DNA from: Anodontia alba | Taxonomy: Eukaryota; Mollusca; Bivalvia; Lucinida; Lucinidae | Direction of reading: 5' to 3' | Length of the DNA stretch: 64,000 nucleotides | Assembly (NCBI GenBank): GCA_964016985.1 | Contig: OZ024821.1 | Coordinates: forward strand, 91,068,093-91,132,092 | Shown here: positions 1 to 10,700 of the stretch, in pieces | Layout: each line of letters starts with the position of its first letter | Position numbering within the stretch: position 1 is the stretch's first letter | Notes under the pieces: generated by a model | Database searches by the model: none | Told to the model about the DNA's origin: nothing | The model's input: only the letters and a program-made list of their open reading frames with translations | Position numbers and translations under genes: made by a program

Positions 1-1
1 A

Positions 2-715
2 GGCAAGGCAGTATCTGAGTCCTTGGCAAAATTAATAAATACTTCATGCACCTCCCAGTGTGATACAGATTCTTTGGTTGCAAAATATAAAATTCCGAAA
101 AATTGTGACCGTGCATGTCCGCCTGTTGTTAATCAGGAGATATGGAAAATTTTGGACAAACGTGCACAAAGTCAAGACAAGGGTATTCAAGATATACAGA
201 ATTTGGTTGCTACGGGTATCACCCCTATTATTAAGTTGGCAGATGTTTTTAAATCCCAGTTTATGGCCAATAAAGAAGCAAAGACACTATTGTCAGATGC
301 ACTGACTTTGCTGGGTCAAGTGCAATATAATTTATCAGTTAGAAGGCGTTATATAATAAGGCCAAATTTAAAAAAGAAATACACTAGTTTGTGTAATATA
401 TCTACACCAATATCAAACCAGTTATTTGGGGATGACATTACAAAAGAAATCAAGAACTGTGATTCTATGTATGGTCTTGGTAAGGACCAAGGTTACAGAA
501 TGAATGTCTACAGGAGCAGGGGAAGTAGGTTCCCCAGGAGAGGATATTCTGGGAACTATGATTCTGGTTATGGCTATGGTTCTGGTGTTCTGAGTCATCG
601 TTTTCAGCCTTATCCTCAGAGAGGACAGTTTAGAACACCTATGCGAGGCCGTGGGGTAAAAAGATCTGCAGCCACAGCCACAGCCACAGCCACATCCCCA
701 AACGATCAAAATTAA
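2..715 (+). CDS. DIRS gag-like protein, 5' truncated by window edge
   Basis: The frame is open from base 2, and the first visible codons contain no ATG (codon 23-25 is TTG), so the true start is off-window. It stops at TAA 713-715. The N-terminal two thirds is mixed and mildly helical. The last 80 or so residues are rich in Arg, Gly and Tyr (for example RSRGSRFPRRGYSG), followed by an Ala/Thr dipeptide run encoded by a gccaca repeat at 670-694. Basic RG-rich tails are usual for nucleic-acid-binding Gag proteins that lack zinc knuckles. No CCHC knuckle is seen. The next ORF overlaps its 3' end in the -1 frame. Function is inferred from position and composition, not from a recognised domain. 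Confidence 0.7.
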   Translation, partial: GKAVSESLAKLINTSCTSQCDTDSLVAKYKIPKNCDRACPPVVNQEIWKILDKRAQSQDKGIQDIQNLVATGITPIIKLADVFKSQFMANKEAKTLLSDALTLLGQVQYNLSVRRRYIIRPNLKKKYTSLCNISTPISNQLFGDDITKEIKNCDSMYGLGKDQGYRMNVYRSRGSRFPRRGYSGNYDSGYGYGSGVLSHRFQPYPQRGQFRTPMRGRGVKRSAATATATATSPNDQN

Positions 716-2751
716 ACCAGGTAGGTGGAGTAGGTAAGGTAAAGCACTATGTAAAAAATTGGGAAAAAATCACAAATGATCCTTGGATACTTCAGACAAT
801 AACTGGATATCGTATTGTTTTTGATGAACAGCCAGTTCAGAGGCATATACCAAATGAAATTCCATTTAGCCCAGATCAGTGGGTCATTGTTGACAATGAG
901 GTGAAAGAGTTGCTCAAAAAAGGTGCCATTGTTGAGTCGGTATCAGAACCAGATGAGTTTATATCTACTATTTTTATTGTTCCTAAACCTAATGGCAAGT
1001 TTTGTCCTGTTATAAATTTGCGATACTTGAATGAGTTTGTGCATTATGACCATTTTAAACAAGAGACCTTTAAAGTAGTTTTAGACTTGCTTCAGAAAAA
1101 TGATTTTCTCACCTCGGTCGATCTACAAGATGCATATTTTTCAATCCCTGTTCATGAGCAGGATCAAAAGTATTTAAAGTTCACCTGGAATGGTTCCCTG
1201 TACAAGTTTATTTGCATTTGTTTCGGTTTAAAATCTGCACCTTTTTTGTTCACAAAGGTATTAAAAGCCGTTTTTGCTTGGTTTCGGCAGCAAAATTTTA
1301 GGTGTTTATATTATATTGATGATTCTTTGAATATGAACAAAAACAAGGCTGTTTGTCAGAAAAATACTATGACCATGGTAAATACATTACAATCTCTGGG
1401 ATTTACTATTAATTATAGAAAATCATCACTTGTACCCTCACAGAGAATAGTGTTGTTTGGATTCTTGATTGATTCAGTCCAGTTTAAGATTTTCCTTACT
1501 GAAGAGAAAGTACAAAAAATAATGTTAAAAGCAAAACATTTGCTGGAAAAATTAAAAGTTATGGTAAGGGAACTGGCATCATTCATAGGTTTAGTCATAA
1601 ATGCATTCTATGCTGTTTTAGAAGCACCTCTGCATTATCGAAGCATGGAGAGGAATAAAATAGTAGGTTTAGGAGTGGATATGAATTTTGATAATGAGGT
1701 AACTTTGACTAAAACTAGTATTAGAGACATTCAGTGGTGGTATACAAATGTCAAAACAAAAAATGGTAAGAAAATTAGACCTGAAAAAGTTCAGAGGCAC
1801 TGTAGATCAGATGCCAGTTTTCTAGGCTGGGGTTCAGTAGACCTGGACTCCAGTGTATATGCCCAAGGCAGGTGGAATTTCGAAGAAACTAAACACTCAA
1901 TTAATTATTTGGAACTTTTAGCAATAAAATATGCAATACAATCCTTATACGAAAAAGAGAGAAGGGTACACATAGAAATTCAGTCTGACAACATATCAGC
2001 AATAAAGTATATCAATGATATGGGGGGAATAGCCTCAGAGCCTATGGATTTATTAGCTACAGATATTTGGGAATGGTGCTTGTTGCGCCAGATTCATATA
2101 TCAGCTGTTTATGTGCCTGGATGTCAGAACACAGCAGATTTTTATTCAACGAATATTTCAGATTCGACTGAATGGCAGTTGAAGATGGACGTTTTTAAAC
2201 GTTTATGTGACCAATTTTTTGTCCCAGTTATAGATTTATTTTCTTCAAGATTAAACAAGCAACTGGATGTATTTGTTAGTTGGTTTCCTGAACCTGGAGC
2301 ATTACATTGTGATGCATTTTCATTTTCTCGGCATAATTATAGGCCATATATATTTCCACCCTTTTCATTAGTAGGAAAAGTAATTAACAAAATTATTGAA
2401 GATAAAGTGGAAAAAGCTATCCTGGTTTTTCCACTTTGGAAGTCACAGTCTTGGTTTCCATTATTACTTGACAATCTGTGTTCTTTTCCTGTTAGATTGC
2501 CAAGACACAAGGATTTGTTAGTGTTACCACACAACAGAAGATGCCACCCATTATGCAAGACAATGCGGATCGTTGCTGCGATAGTATCAGGAAGGCGCTC
2601 CATTACAGAGGACTTCCGGAAACAGCTACAAATCTCATCATTAGCTCTTGGCGGCTTGGGACCAGGAAGCAGTACATATCAGCTTGGCAGAAATGGTTTG
2701 TTTGGAATAGTATCAGGTTTGGAAATCCATTTCAGATCACTGAGGTGGTAG
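634..2751 (+). CDS. DIRS Pol: reverse transcriptase, RNase H and methyltransferase-like region
   Basis: The frame is open from the codon after TAG 631-633. No in-frame ATG precedes the conserved stretch KHYVKNWEKITNDPW (about 741-786), so translation probably enters from gag or a spliced start; an annotation starting at 901 would lose real sequence. RT motifs seen are LTSVDLQDAYFSIPVHE, FGLKSAPFLFTK and catalytic YIDD at 1312-1323. RNase H follows: an Asp in CRSDASFLGWG, the Glu of NYLELLAIKYA, an Asp in IQSDNISAIKYIN, and VPGCQNTADF (about 1800-2145). The C-terminal part (DLFSSRLNKQLDVFVSW, then FPPFSLVGKV and VFPLWKSQSWFP) matches the region after RNase H in DIRS elements that is often called Dam-methyltransferase-like. 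The last 211 bp overlap the recombinase ORF in another frame, as is typical. It would copy element RNA into DNA. Confidence 0.88.
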   Translation, partial: NTYARPWGKKICSHSHSHSHIPKRSKLNQVGGVGKVKHYVKNWEKITNDPWILQTITGYRIVFDEQPVQRHIPNEIPFSPDQWVIVDNEVKELLKKGAIVESVSEPDEFISTIFIVPKPNGKFCPVINLRYLNEFVHYDHFKQETFKVVLDLLQKNDFLTSVDLQDAYFSIPVHEQDQKYLKFTWNGSLYKFICICFGLKSAPFLFTKVLKAVFAWFRQQNFRCLYYIDDSLNMNKNKAVCQKNTMTMVNTLQSLGFTINYRKSSLVPSQRIVLFGFLIDSVQFKIFLTEEKVQKIMLKAKHLLEKLKVMVRELASFIGLVINAFYAVLEAPLHYRSMERNKIVGLGVDMNFDNEVTLTKTSIRDIQWWYTNVKTKNGKKIRPEKVQRHCRSDASFLGWGSVDLDSSVYAQGRWNFEETKHSINYLELLAIKYAIQSLYEKERRVHIEIQSDNISAIKYINDMGGIASEPMDLLATDIWEWCLLRQIHISAVYVPGCQNTADFYSTNISDSTEWQLKMDVFKRLCDQFFVPVIDLFSSRLNKQLDVFVSWFPEPGALHCDAFSFSRHNYRPYIFPPFSLVGKVINKIIEDKVEKAILVFPLWKSQSWFPLLLDNLCSFPVRLPRHKDLLVLPHNRRCHPLCKTMRIVAAIVSGRRSITEDFRKQLQISSLALGGLGPGSSTYQLGRNGLFGIVSGLEIHFRSLRW

Positions 2752-3539
2752 TTATTAAATTTTTGAATTATTTATATTGTTTGAATAAGTCCTATTCAGT
2801 TATTAACTCTTGTAAAGCTATGTTATTACAAACTTTACCCTTTTTTGGGAATAATTGGTGTAATAATTGTCCACTCATTGCCAGGTTTATGAAAGGGGTG
2901 TACTGCCATAGGAGACCTACTCCCAGATATTTATTTACTTGGGATGTATCCTGCGTGTTAAACTTTTTATCATCTCTTTATCCTCTTGAAGATTTAAGTT
3001 TAAAACTATTAACATTTAAAGTTACTGCTTTAATTGCTTTGGCAGCAGCTTCAAGGGCACAAACATTAGTATATATGAACCTTGATAATATGCTGACAAA
3101 AAGGTGTGAGGTGACATTCACATTTCCTGAGTTGTTAAAGACATCAAAGGTTGGTCAGGCTTATACCTTGAAAACTGAACATTTCAGAGATGAAACATTG
3201 TGTGCTATGCATACATTATTGCATTATATAAAAGTAACACAAGGTGTTAGACTTTCAAGAAGAGTATTAGTTTCATATGTAACTTTTAAGGAAGTTTCTA
3301 CAAGTACAGTTGCTAGATGGTTAAAGTCTGTTTTAGAATTGTCAGGCATAAATACTGAGATATTTAAGGCTCATTCATATAGAGCTGCATCTGTGTCAGC
3401 TGCATATAATAAAGGTTGTAGTTTGAAAACTGTATTAGATACAGCAGACTGGTTGTCAGATAAAAATTTTAGAAAATTTTATTGGAGACAGTCATTGAGA
3501 AGAAATAAGTTATCTTTCATAAATGCAGTTTTCCAGTAG
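2541..3539 (+). CDS. DIRS tyrosine recombinase
   Basis: A 332-residue ORF starting at ATG 2541, inside the RT ORF but in another frame, and ending with TAG 3537-3539. The catalytic set of a tyrosine recombinase is visible: first Arg in AAASRAQTL (about 3042-3068), the HxxR box as HSYR at 3372-3383, a Trp in TADWLSDKNF where many DIRS enzymes have Trp instead of His, and the nucleophile Tyr in KFYWR at 3480-3482. No frameshift or stop breaks it. It would integrate circular cDNA without making a target-site duplication, as known for the DIRS group. The length is normal for the family. Confidence 0.87.
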   Translation: MPPIMQDNADRCCDSIRKALHYRGLPETATNLIISSWRLGTRKQYISAWQKWFVWNSIRFGNPFQITEVVVIKFLNYLYCLNKSYSVINSCKAMLLQTLPFFGNNWCNNCPLIARFMKGVYCHRRPTPRYLFTWDVSCVLNFLSSLYPLEDLSLKLLTFKVTALIALAAASRAQTLVYMNLDNMLTKRCEVTFTFPELLKTSKVGQAYTLKTEHFRDETLCAMHTLLHYIKVTQGVRLSRRVLVSYVTFKEVSTSTVARWLKSVLELSGINTEIFKAHSYRAASVSAAYNKGCSLKTVLDTADWLSDKNFRKFYWRQSLRRNKLSFINAVFQ

Positions 3540-3651
3540 GAAAATAAGCTTTGTTAATCCAGGATATTTGGGTTAAATTTCTGGTATTGTTTTGTTGCCT
3601 TTGAAGATGCTATCGTTATACTTGTGAAAGCCGACGGCATAGCGAAAATAA

Positions 3652-4011
3652 TGTCCCATCATCCAAGCTTTAGTGCCAGATGAGGGGCATTATTGGAGAA
3701 ATGCCGGAGGCTGAGCAAGTATGCACCCCCCCCCCATATGTATAGTATATGAGTATTGTATGTTTGGGTTGGTTGCCCACCCTTTTGGAGGTAAAATGCA
3801 ACAAAACAATTTCAAGTCTTTAAATTTATGATTTAACGTGGCAAACTTCTAGACTTGTTGACAGTTGTCACGTGATCGGGTGGATTCGATTTCTTTAAAG
3901 GGCGCGAACAGGTTTATCGTCAGAGCGAAGTGCTATCGTTATACTTGCTCAGCCTCCGGCATTTCTCCAATAATGCCCCTCATCCGGCACTAAAGCTTGG
4001 ATGATGGGACA
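3652..4011. repeat. DIRS terminal inverted repeat / internal complementary region
   Basis: Bases 3652-3722 and 3941-4011 are reverse complements over 71 bp with one mismatch, separated by a 218-bp spacer. The 17-mer TGCTATCGTTATACTTG also occurs as a direct repeat at about 3609 and 3931. DIRS elements end in inverted terminal repeats and carry an internal complementary region used to circularise cDNA, which fits this structure. I cannot assign the parts further because the left terminal repeat is outside the window. Confidence 0.75.
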
Positions 4012-4275
4012 ATTTCATTTACCTCACTGTATTTCTAATATTAATTTAATTTTGTACAGGTGCAGAAAGTAAAAATTAAACTTTAATAAAACTTGCAATA
4101 TCAAGTAGCTATCCAAGTAGAATACAAGAATCAGAAATGTTATAATGCAGAAATGACCATCATATTGTAACATAACTTTTTTATGTTATGTTATCATTAC
4201 AACTGCTTCAGTGAGACAATTATAATGATTATCCACAAAACATCCAAAACTATTTAAGAAAATTATCAAACAATT

Positions 4276-4580
4276 TGTTTGTGTTGAGGTTTTACGGCCC
4301 AGTCAACCCAATGGGGTCATGTCGAGCGCGGTCAGTTTACCTAACCACACGTTTACTGGGCAGGCTTAGTCCTCTAAGCGGTTAACCAGTATTGTGCACA
4401 TTCTTTCGCCAGAAACTGACAACTGCCCTTCTTGAATCAGCGGAAGGGAGAGAATGACCGTAGAAAATATTTCATGATCAATCTCCACGAAAGAATGTTG
4501 CCGACCTCGGCGGGGGTTGAACCTGCGACCTCCTGGTCTCCAGTCGGACGGCGCATCCAACTGAGCCACCGGGGCCGTCC
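4276..4580 (-). mobile_element. tRNA-headed SINE with 11-bp target-site duplication
   Basis: On the minus strand the element starts with a tRNA-like head: box A TGGCTCAGTTGG and box B GGTTCAACCCC. A body of about 200 bp follows and it ends in CTCAACACAAACAA. The direct repeat ATCAAACAATT flanks it exactly at 4265-4275 and 4581-4591, so both ends are fixed. Related copies are at 9779, 21313, 22228 and 63218. It lies just 3' of the host gene stop codon and may be in its 3' UTR. Confidence 0.88.
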
Positions 4581-4683
4581 ATCAAACAATTATCTCTTTA
4601 TCTATAGGTATAAATATACTCATCCCCACTGCTTGGTCTCTTCACACTGTCTATTTTAGAACTGAAGCCTGTAAAGACCCTAA

Positions 4684-4722
4684 TCACTCTACATATATCA
4701 TCCCAGGATCTTTGGCATTTTG
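4684..4722 (-). CDS. Host gene, proposed terminal exon
   Basis: Acceptor ...TTTTCAAACAG, then 12 codons (QNAKDPGMIYVE) and TGA at 4684-4686. It begins in phase 0, matching the end of the previous exon (7980-8083). Because it is short this is the least certain of the nine. The alternative is a longer terminal exon elsewhere between 4.7 and 7.9 kb. Confidence 0.6.
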   Translation of the reverse strand, partial: QNAKDPGMIYVE

Positions 4723-7700
4723 CTGTTTGAAAATGCATAATCCTTGAAAAATCTGCTTCTATGTGTTCATTAAGTGTTCAATCACTGCTGGCAGTATGAG
4801 AAAAAGAATATTTGAGTAAAATGGGAACAGCTAATCAGCCTATACCTGTGTGCAGTCATTACCTTTGCTATCCAACTACAAAACCTTTTTTCAATTTCAC
4901 AGCTTCTGTAAAGAAGTGGTTATGGTTAAGGCCTTCACCAGACTGAGTGGATGAACACACACCCTTTCTCACATAGTGATGTATCTATTTATAATCCATT
5001 AATTGACATTGTAAAACATAAAGTGGTCATGGGACTGAGCATAAAAATGCCTATAGTTATCCTGCCAAGAGCTACAGCAACTACAAAATCAAAGTGACAA
5101 CAAAATATTAAGCTGAATGCAGCAAGTTTGATAAAAATGTTTAAATGAACACTGAAGAAAAGAACACAACCAAGACCTTTCTATCAAATGATTCTTGTAA
5201 CAGTCTCTGTAAAAATGAAATAGAAAAATTAGAGAAGAAAAAGTTCAAAGTAGATAACAACCACACTTAGAGTTAAATGTGCCTACACCAATTAATGGTT
5301 TGAAAGAAATGCCAAAATACAGAACAATAGTTAAATTAATTCTCCAAATGTCAGTCAAAAGAAACAACAACCTTATCCTTATATAAAGTACAAAAAGAAG
5401 AGAATCTTGTGAATTTATTATTCTTGCGGATTATATTTGTGTTAGTTAAAATAAATAAAAATTAAAAACAAGCTGCACCATGAAAAATGTAGACTTTGCA
5501 GCATATGCAGACATCTGTGCAGGCTGATCAGGGCCTTCATTACAAAAACATGTCTATTCAAATATACTGAAAATTTTACCACCAAAAAATGAAAAATTTC
5601 AGATAAAAAAATTCAGATATTTTTCAAATTTTGGCTCAAAACATAGATTGTGGGTACTTGTTAGAACTGCCTCAATGAGGCAGTTCTAACAAGTACCCAT
5701 AATCTATGTTGTTGAGCAGAAATAAGAAAAATAATGTATACCCCTGTAAACCCCAGTTTTACTATATAAAAGTGGGGTTTAAGGAAGTCGAATTTATATA
5801 GGCATGTTTTCGTGATGTTTGCTATCTGTTTAAGGCTCTGCATGCTGATAAAATTTCAGGAGATGACAAATGGTAAAAAGTTTTCTTGTTTTACTCAGAG
5901 TTTCTCTTTGAGAACAATGTGCATGAAATTTCAAACATTCTAAATTGATGGATTCTTTGGAAGCAACAAACACATTATATAAATGAAAATAGCAGTAAAG
6001 AACTGTTATTAGTACTTTTTATACTATTTCCTGGTTTTTGCAGGTATTCTGTCATTTACATTTTTTTTCTTCAGTTTATCCCCAAATAAGCAAATAAGCA
6101 CTATTAAAAATCTATATCACAATGACATGTTTTTTTTTAAACAGTCTGATCAAAGCAATGGAATAAAAGTTGTAAGTAAGCTTTGCTCAAATAAAAGCTT
6201 TGTGTGCCAGATATCATCAAAATCAGATGGAAAAGTCAGAGGGGTGGTCAGAAAATATCCGGACTTTTTGCTCTTTCTAAAAAAACGTTAAAATTCTTTT
6301 TATTCGTTTTCAAAGTATTCCCCTTTTATGACTATACACTTTTGCCATCTTCTTTACCTTTGCAATCCATGAAGTAGACCTACTGCTACTGATTTACAGC
6401 TGAAATCAAAGCCACTCTGGTTTCATATTTGTTTCCAGCAAGCCTTTTTTTTCAGTTCAGGAAGCAAAAGTTGCAGGAGGCAAGGTCTAGGCTGTATGGA
6501 GGGTAGGACAATAATTGCCACTTGAAGGAGTTGGTAAGTTCTCCTGTAGATGAGGCAGTATGAGAGATGGCATTGTCGTTCAAAAGAAGGACTTTTTCAG
6601 TTTTTCTTTGAGTTTTTTTTTTGTTTTTTTTTCGAAATTACTTCTGAGTAGTATTTAGCACTGACAGTTTGACCGTTTGGCATAAAATGAGCCAGTAATA
6701 ATCCATTTAAATCCCAAAAATCAACCAGCGTACCCTTGCTAGCAGATGGAGACAGCTTACACTTCTTGGGTGGTGGGGAACCAGCTCATTTCCACTGCTT
6801 TGACTGAGCTTTTGTTTCGGGTTCAGCATAATGGACCCATATTTCATCTCCAATGACAAAATCCTTCAAAAACTTATTTTCATCATGGTTAAAATGCGCC
6901 AAATGTTCTTTTGCTAAAGTCATCCTGGATGCCTTTTGGTCTTCTGTCAGCTGTTTTGGCACCCACCTAGCATTTACCTTGCTCATACTTAGATTTTTGT
7001 GTAAAATCTGATGTGCCAATGCTTTACTGATGCTAAACTGATTAGATACCTCCTGCAACGTCACTCTGTGATCTTTGTTGACAAAAACCTCAACATTTCC
7101 CACCACTGTAGGGGTAACTGCCTCAGTGGGCCTCCTGGCCTAGGCTTATCCCTCACACTTGTCCTGTCCTCTAAATTGAGAAACCCAGCTATAAATGGTT
7201 GAATGGGATATGCGGGCTTCAGAAAACCTTTGAAAAATGCGGCAAGGTTTTTCACCCTCTAAAAGCAGGAATTTTATTTACAATCTCTGTTCCACCAGCT
7301 TACAGTCCTTGGTAGCCCTAACACCTATCTTGTTTAAATGCTCAAAACTTTCTGTATACATACTCCTCATTAAATTACTGATTTATAGGTGATAAAATAT
7401 AGTTTTTACTGATGTATAATATGTGTAGGTAGCTGCTTGTGGAAAGACAGGAGCATGAGAAATCTAGATATTTTCAGAGAGCCCATTGTACTGAGCAAAT
7501 GTTGTAAAATTAAAAAGGGCAAAGCAACCAACGGTTCTACCTAATGACCTTGAGTGATAGCAAGCTCAGAGGAAATCAAATGCTACTGCTGTATTGTATT
7601 TAGATCAATGGCAGACAGCCCTAGAAAAGAACTTCCTCAGGCCACTGTTCCAGACAAGGGGAGTATCCATAAAAAATATTTTTCAAATTTCTATGAAAAA

Positions 7701-10700
7701 CATGTGGGTACCCATTAGAAATGTCTCAGTGAGGCATTTATAATGAGTAGCACAACAAATGTTTTCATGAAGAAATAAGAAAATTATCAAAACTATTAAC
7801 TGAAAAAGAGCCTGATATCTGTTTATTCAGATCCCTAATGATTGGTTTGAGTCTTGATCATCAACTTCTGTAATCCAAAAGTATTGCTACCCCTCATTAA
7901 AAAAAAAAAAAAAAAAACTATGTAAGGAACCATTTTAGCCACATAACAAAGATTCATAACCAGATTATTCCCAACTCACCCCATCATAGAATGCTGCAGA
8001 TCTGATATGGTTTCCATGGAGAACTATGGCACCCGAGTGAGAATTCAACAATATTAGTCCATTTTCATAGGCATACAAACTCACTGGAATGAAAATGTAA
8101 TACAATATATATCCTTAGAGTAAAAATGTAAATAAAAAAAATCCACAGTTACGAAGCACATCTTCAGTCTTAAATTTTTTTTTTTTTTTTTTTTTTTTAA
8201 TTATCTGGTCCTTTGGGACTACTGTACATTAAATCAGAAAGCAGAATTTCATGAGAGGTATTGCTAGGGAATATGCGAGAGGTTGCAATTTTCCATTACA
8301 CGTCAGGTTAGTATAGCTTGCAACTGCAGCGGCTATTATTAGATGTTTGTATGGATGTGGTAAAATGTTGCTAAATACTCTAATACAGTGCTGACATGTT
8401 TTTTTATTTTCTGGTACTTTGGGACTACTTGCTACATCCATTTTTTCTGAAAAAAGAATTCTGTTTAAGGTACTTCCAGGGAGCATGCAGAAGGTTGCAT
8501 TTGTTTTCTCTCTCCTGAACACTCAAAAAAAACTTAGTCTATTTTCTCTGTGTGTGCGTGCGTGTGTGTGCGTGCATGCATGCGTGTGTGTGTGTGTGCA
8601 TTATCAGCTATATTTTATCAGCTCTGTGGATAACAACACCCATATCAGAATATTTTTATAAAGAATTATAGAAATGGGAAGAGCTGCACCATGTGGACTC
8701 ACAAAGCTCAGATCAGTGCACATCTCAGTAAAGCCTGATCAAAGTCCTCAGCTGCCCATCTAGAGAATTACTGTACAGACTGTACAGGTGCACAGACTGA
8801 TCTGGGCCCAGTTGTTTGAAACTAACAATGTCGTTAGTTAACGTATCGTTAAATCTCTGATCAGTAAATATGGCATATATGCTACTATTTTTGCTGAAAA
8901 AAATGTGAGTAGCTTTTGCATTTGCAAAAGCTACTCATATTTTTTCGGCAAAAATACCTGTGAATTAGATATTGTACTTACTAAAACAGTTAACATTTTG
9001 ACCACTAATGAGCTTGTTAACTAACAATGCTTTGAACAACTGGATCCTGGTCTCTTGCATGATTTAGCTCAAATGATATTTTAAAGGCATTGAGCTTTCA
9101 CCTATTATGCAGAAAGGGTTTTCTAAAGACAGTTCTGGTTTGTGGAACTCCATTACAGGATCAATGATTATATTACTGCAAATGTGTGCATAAACACCCT
9201 AATCTTTTATACATCCTTCCTCTGACAGGAAAGGATGCACATGCATATAAAGTGTACATAAAACTACAGGTCCAGATACAGGGAATAGTTAAAAGATAAT
9301 TTTTTTTGCATTGGAACTGAATCAGTGATGCAATTTCAATGAGTACCCACAAGGAAAGATTTGGTGTGAAAATGACAAAAGACTATCCATCATCAATGTC
9401 TCTGGAGATATATCCAAGGATCCATTGTTCAAGAAGGAAACAAGGCTTTGATGAGTTTCCCACTTGAACACTGGACCAGAGAGTTGGAACTATTCAATCT
9501 CCATTGGACAATAATGATTATATTTCTCAACAACAAAAACTGAAAAGAAACCTCAATTTTGGCATTTGGTACATCACCATATTGGTGCATCCCTTTATAA
9601 CATGATGTTAGTTATTCCCTTTTCCAAGTTGTCTAGTATCATTTGAATAAACTTGCAGGTAGTTTATTCCACATGAATTCAAACAAGGGTCAAACAGTGG
9701 TAGTGAGGATAAATTATCATAAATTATCACCTCAATTATCACCTTATCTGCTTCTCTACGATACATATATCTAGGGTATTTGTTTGTGTTGAGGTTTTAC
9801 AGCCCAGTCAACCCATTAGGTCATGACGAGCATGGTCAGTTTACCAAACCTCACTTTTACTGGGCAGGCTTAGTCCCCTAAGGGGTTAACCAGTATTTGC
9901 CCTTCTCGAATCAGCGGAAGGGAGAGTTACCATAGAAAATATTTCATGATCAATCTCAACTAAAGAATGTTGCCAACCCTGCAATCTCCTGATCACCAGT
10001 GGGACGTGCATCCAACAGCCACTGAGGCCAGCTGTACCGTATTTACCCTAAGTATTGTTACACCGTATTTACTTACTTACCCTTCTTGTCCCAAAATTTG
10101 AAATAGTCCATTCTACTACCTCTTGATGTGTCTAAAATATTGCTGTATATATGGCAAATACTGCAGACCTGACCAGATGCAGCAAACTGCTGCATCTGAT
10201 CTGGGTCTACAGTTTGCCAAGGCCTATCTGTCCCAATACTAAGGGTCATTACGGTACATATTATATTATATTACCTTCATCTGGTGGGCAAGACAAGCTG
10301 GAGCTACAGCCAATATGTACTGTGTCACCAGACAATAATAACTTTCCATAATTTTCCTCCAGACTGTCTCCTTCCAGTTTACTCTCTAATAACTTCCTGT
10401 TTTCTTCTTGACTGTGCCACTGTCATATAATAAAGAGTAAACATTCATTTTTCTCTACTCTTAAAAAATTGAATTCTACCTCTCAAAACAAAATCACTGT
10501 TAATAAATTTTGGAGATGAAACAAGCATGAAGGAATTTAAAGGTTACACAACTGTCTAATAATTATATGGGTCACACCATGCAAAAAGTGCCTTTAATAG
10601 AGATATCAGGACAGCTTATCATTAAAGACTGTAAAATATACTCATTAAGACCTTGGTCAGACTGCAAGAATTATTAAAAGGTCTTTACAGACTTTGGTCA

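Larger units (their letters stand above)
2..4011 (+). mobile_element. DIRS-like tyrosine-recombinase retrotransposon, left end outside window
   Basis: Three overlapping ORFs lie in three frames in the order gag-like, RT/RNase H/methyltransferase-like, tyrosine recombinase. They are followed by inverted-repeat DNA and no integrase or poly(A). This order and the recombinase in place of a DDE integrase define the DIRS group. The left terminal repeat lies before base 1. The right terminus is taken as the end of the 71-bp inverted repeat at 4011, so the edge is approximate. All three frames are open throughout the visible part and the catalytic motifs are present, so the copy looks young. It lies just downstream of the 3' end of the minus-strand host gene. 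Confidence 0.88.

Noticed and set aside
4366..4580. tRNA gene (box A and B on the minus strand)
   Set aside because: Fused to a conserved SINE body, flanked by an 11-bp target duplication, and repeated elsewhere; it is a SINE head.
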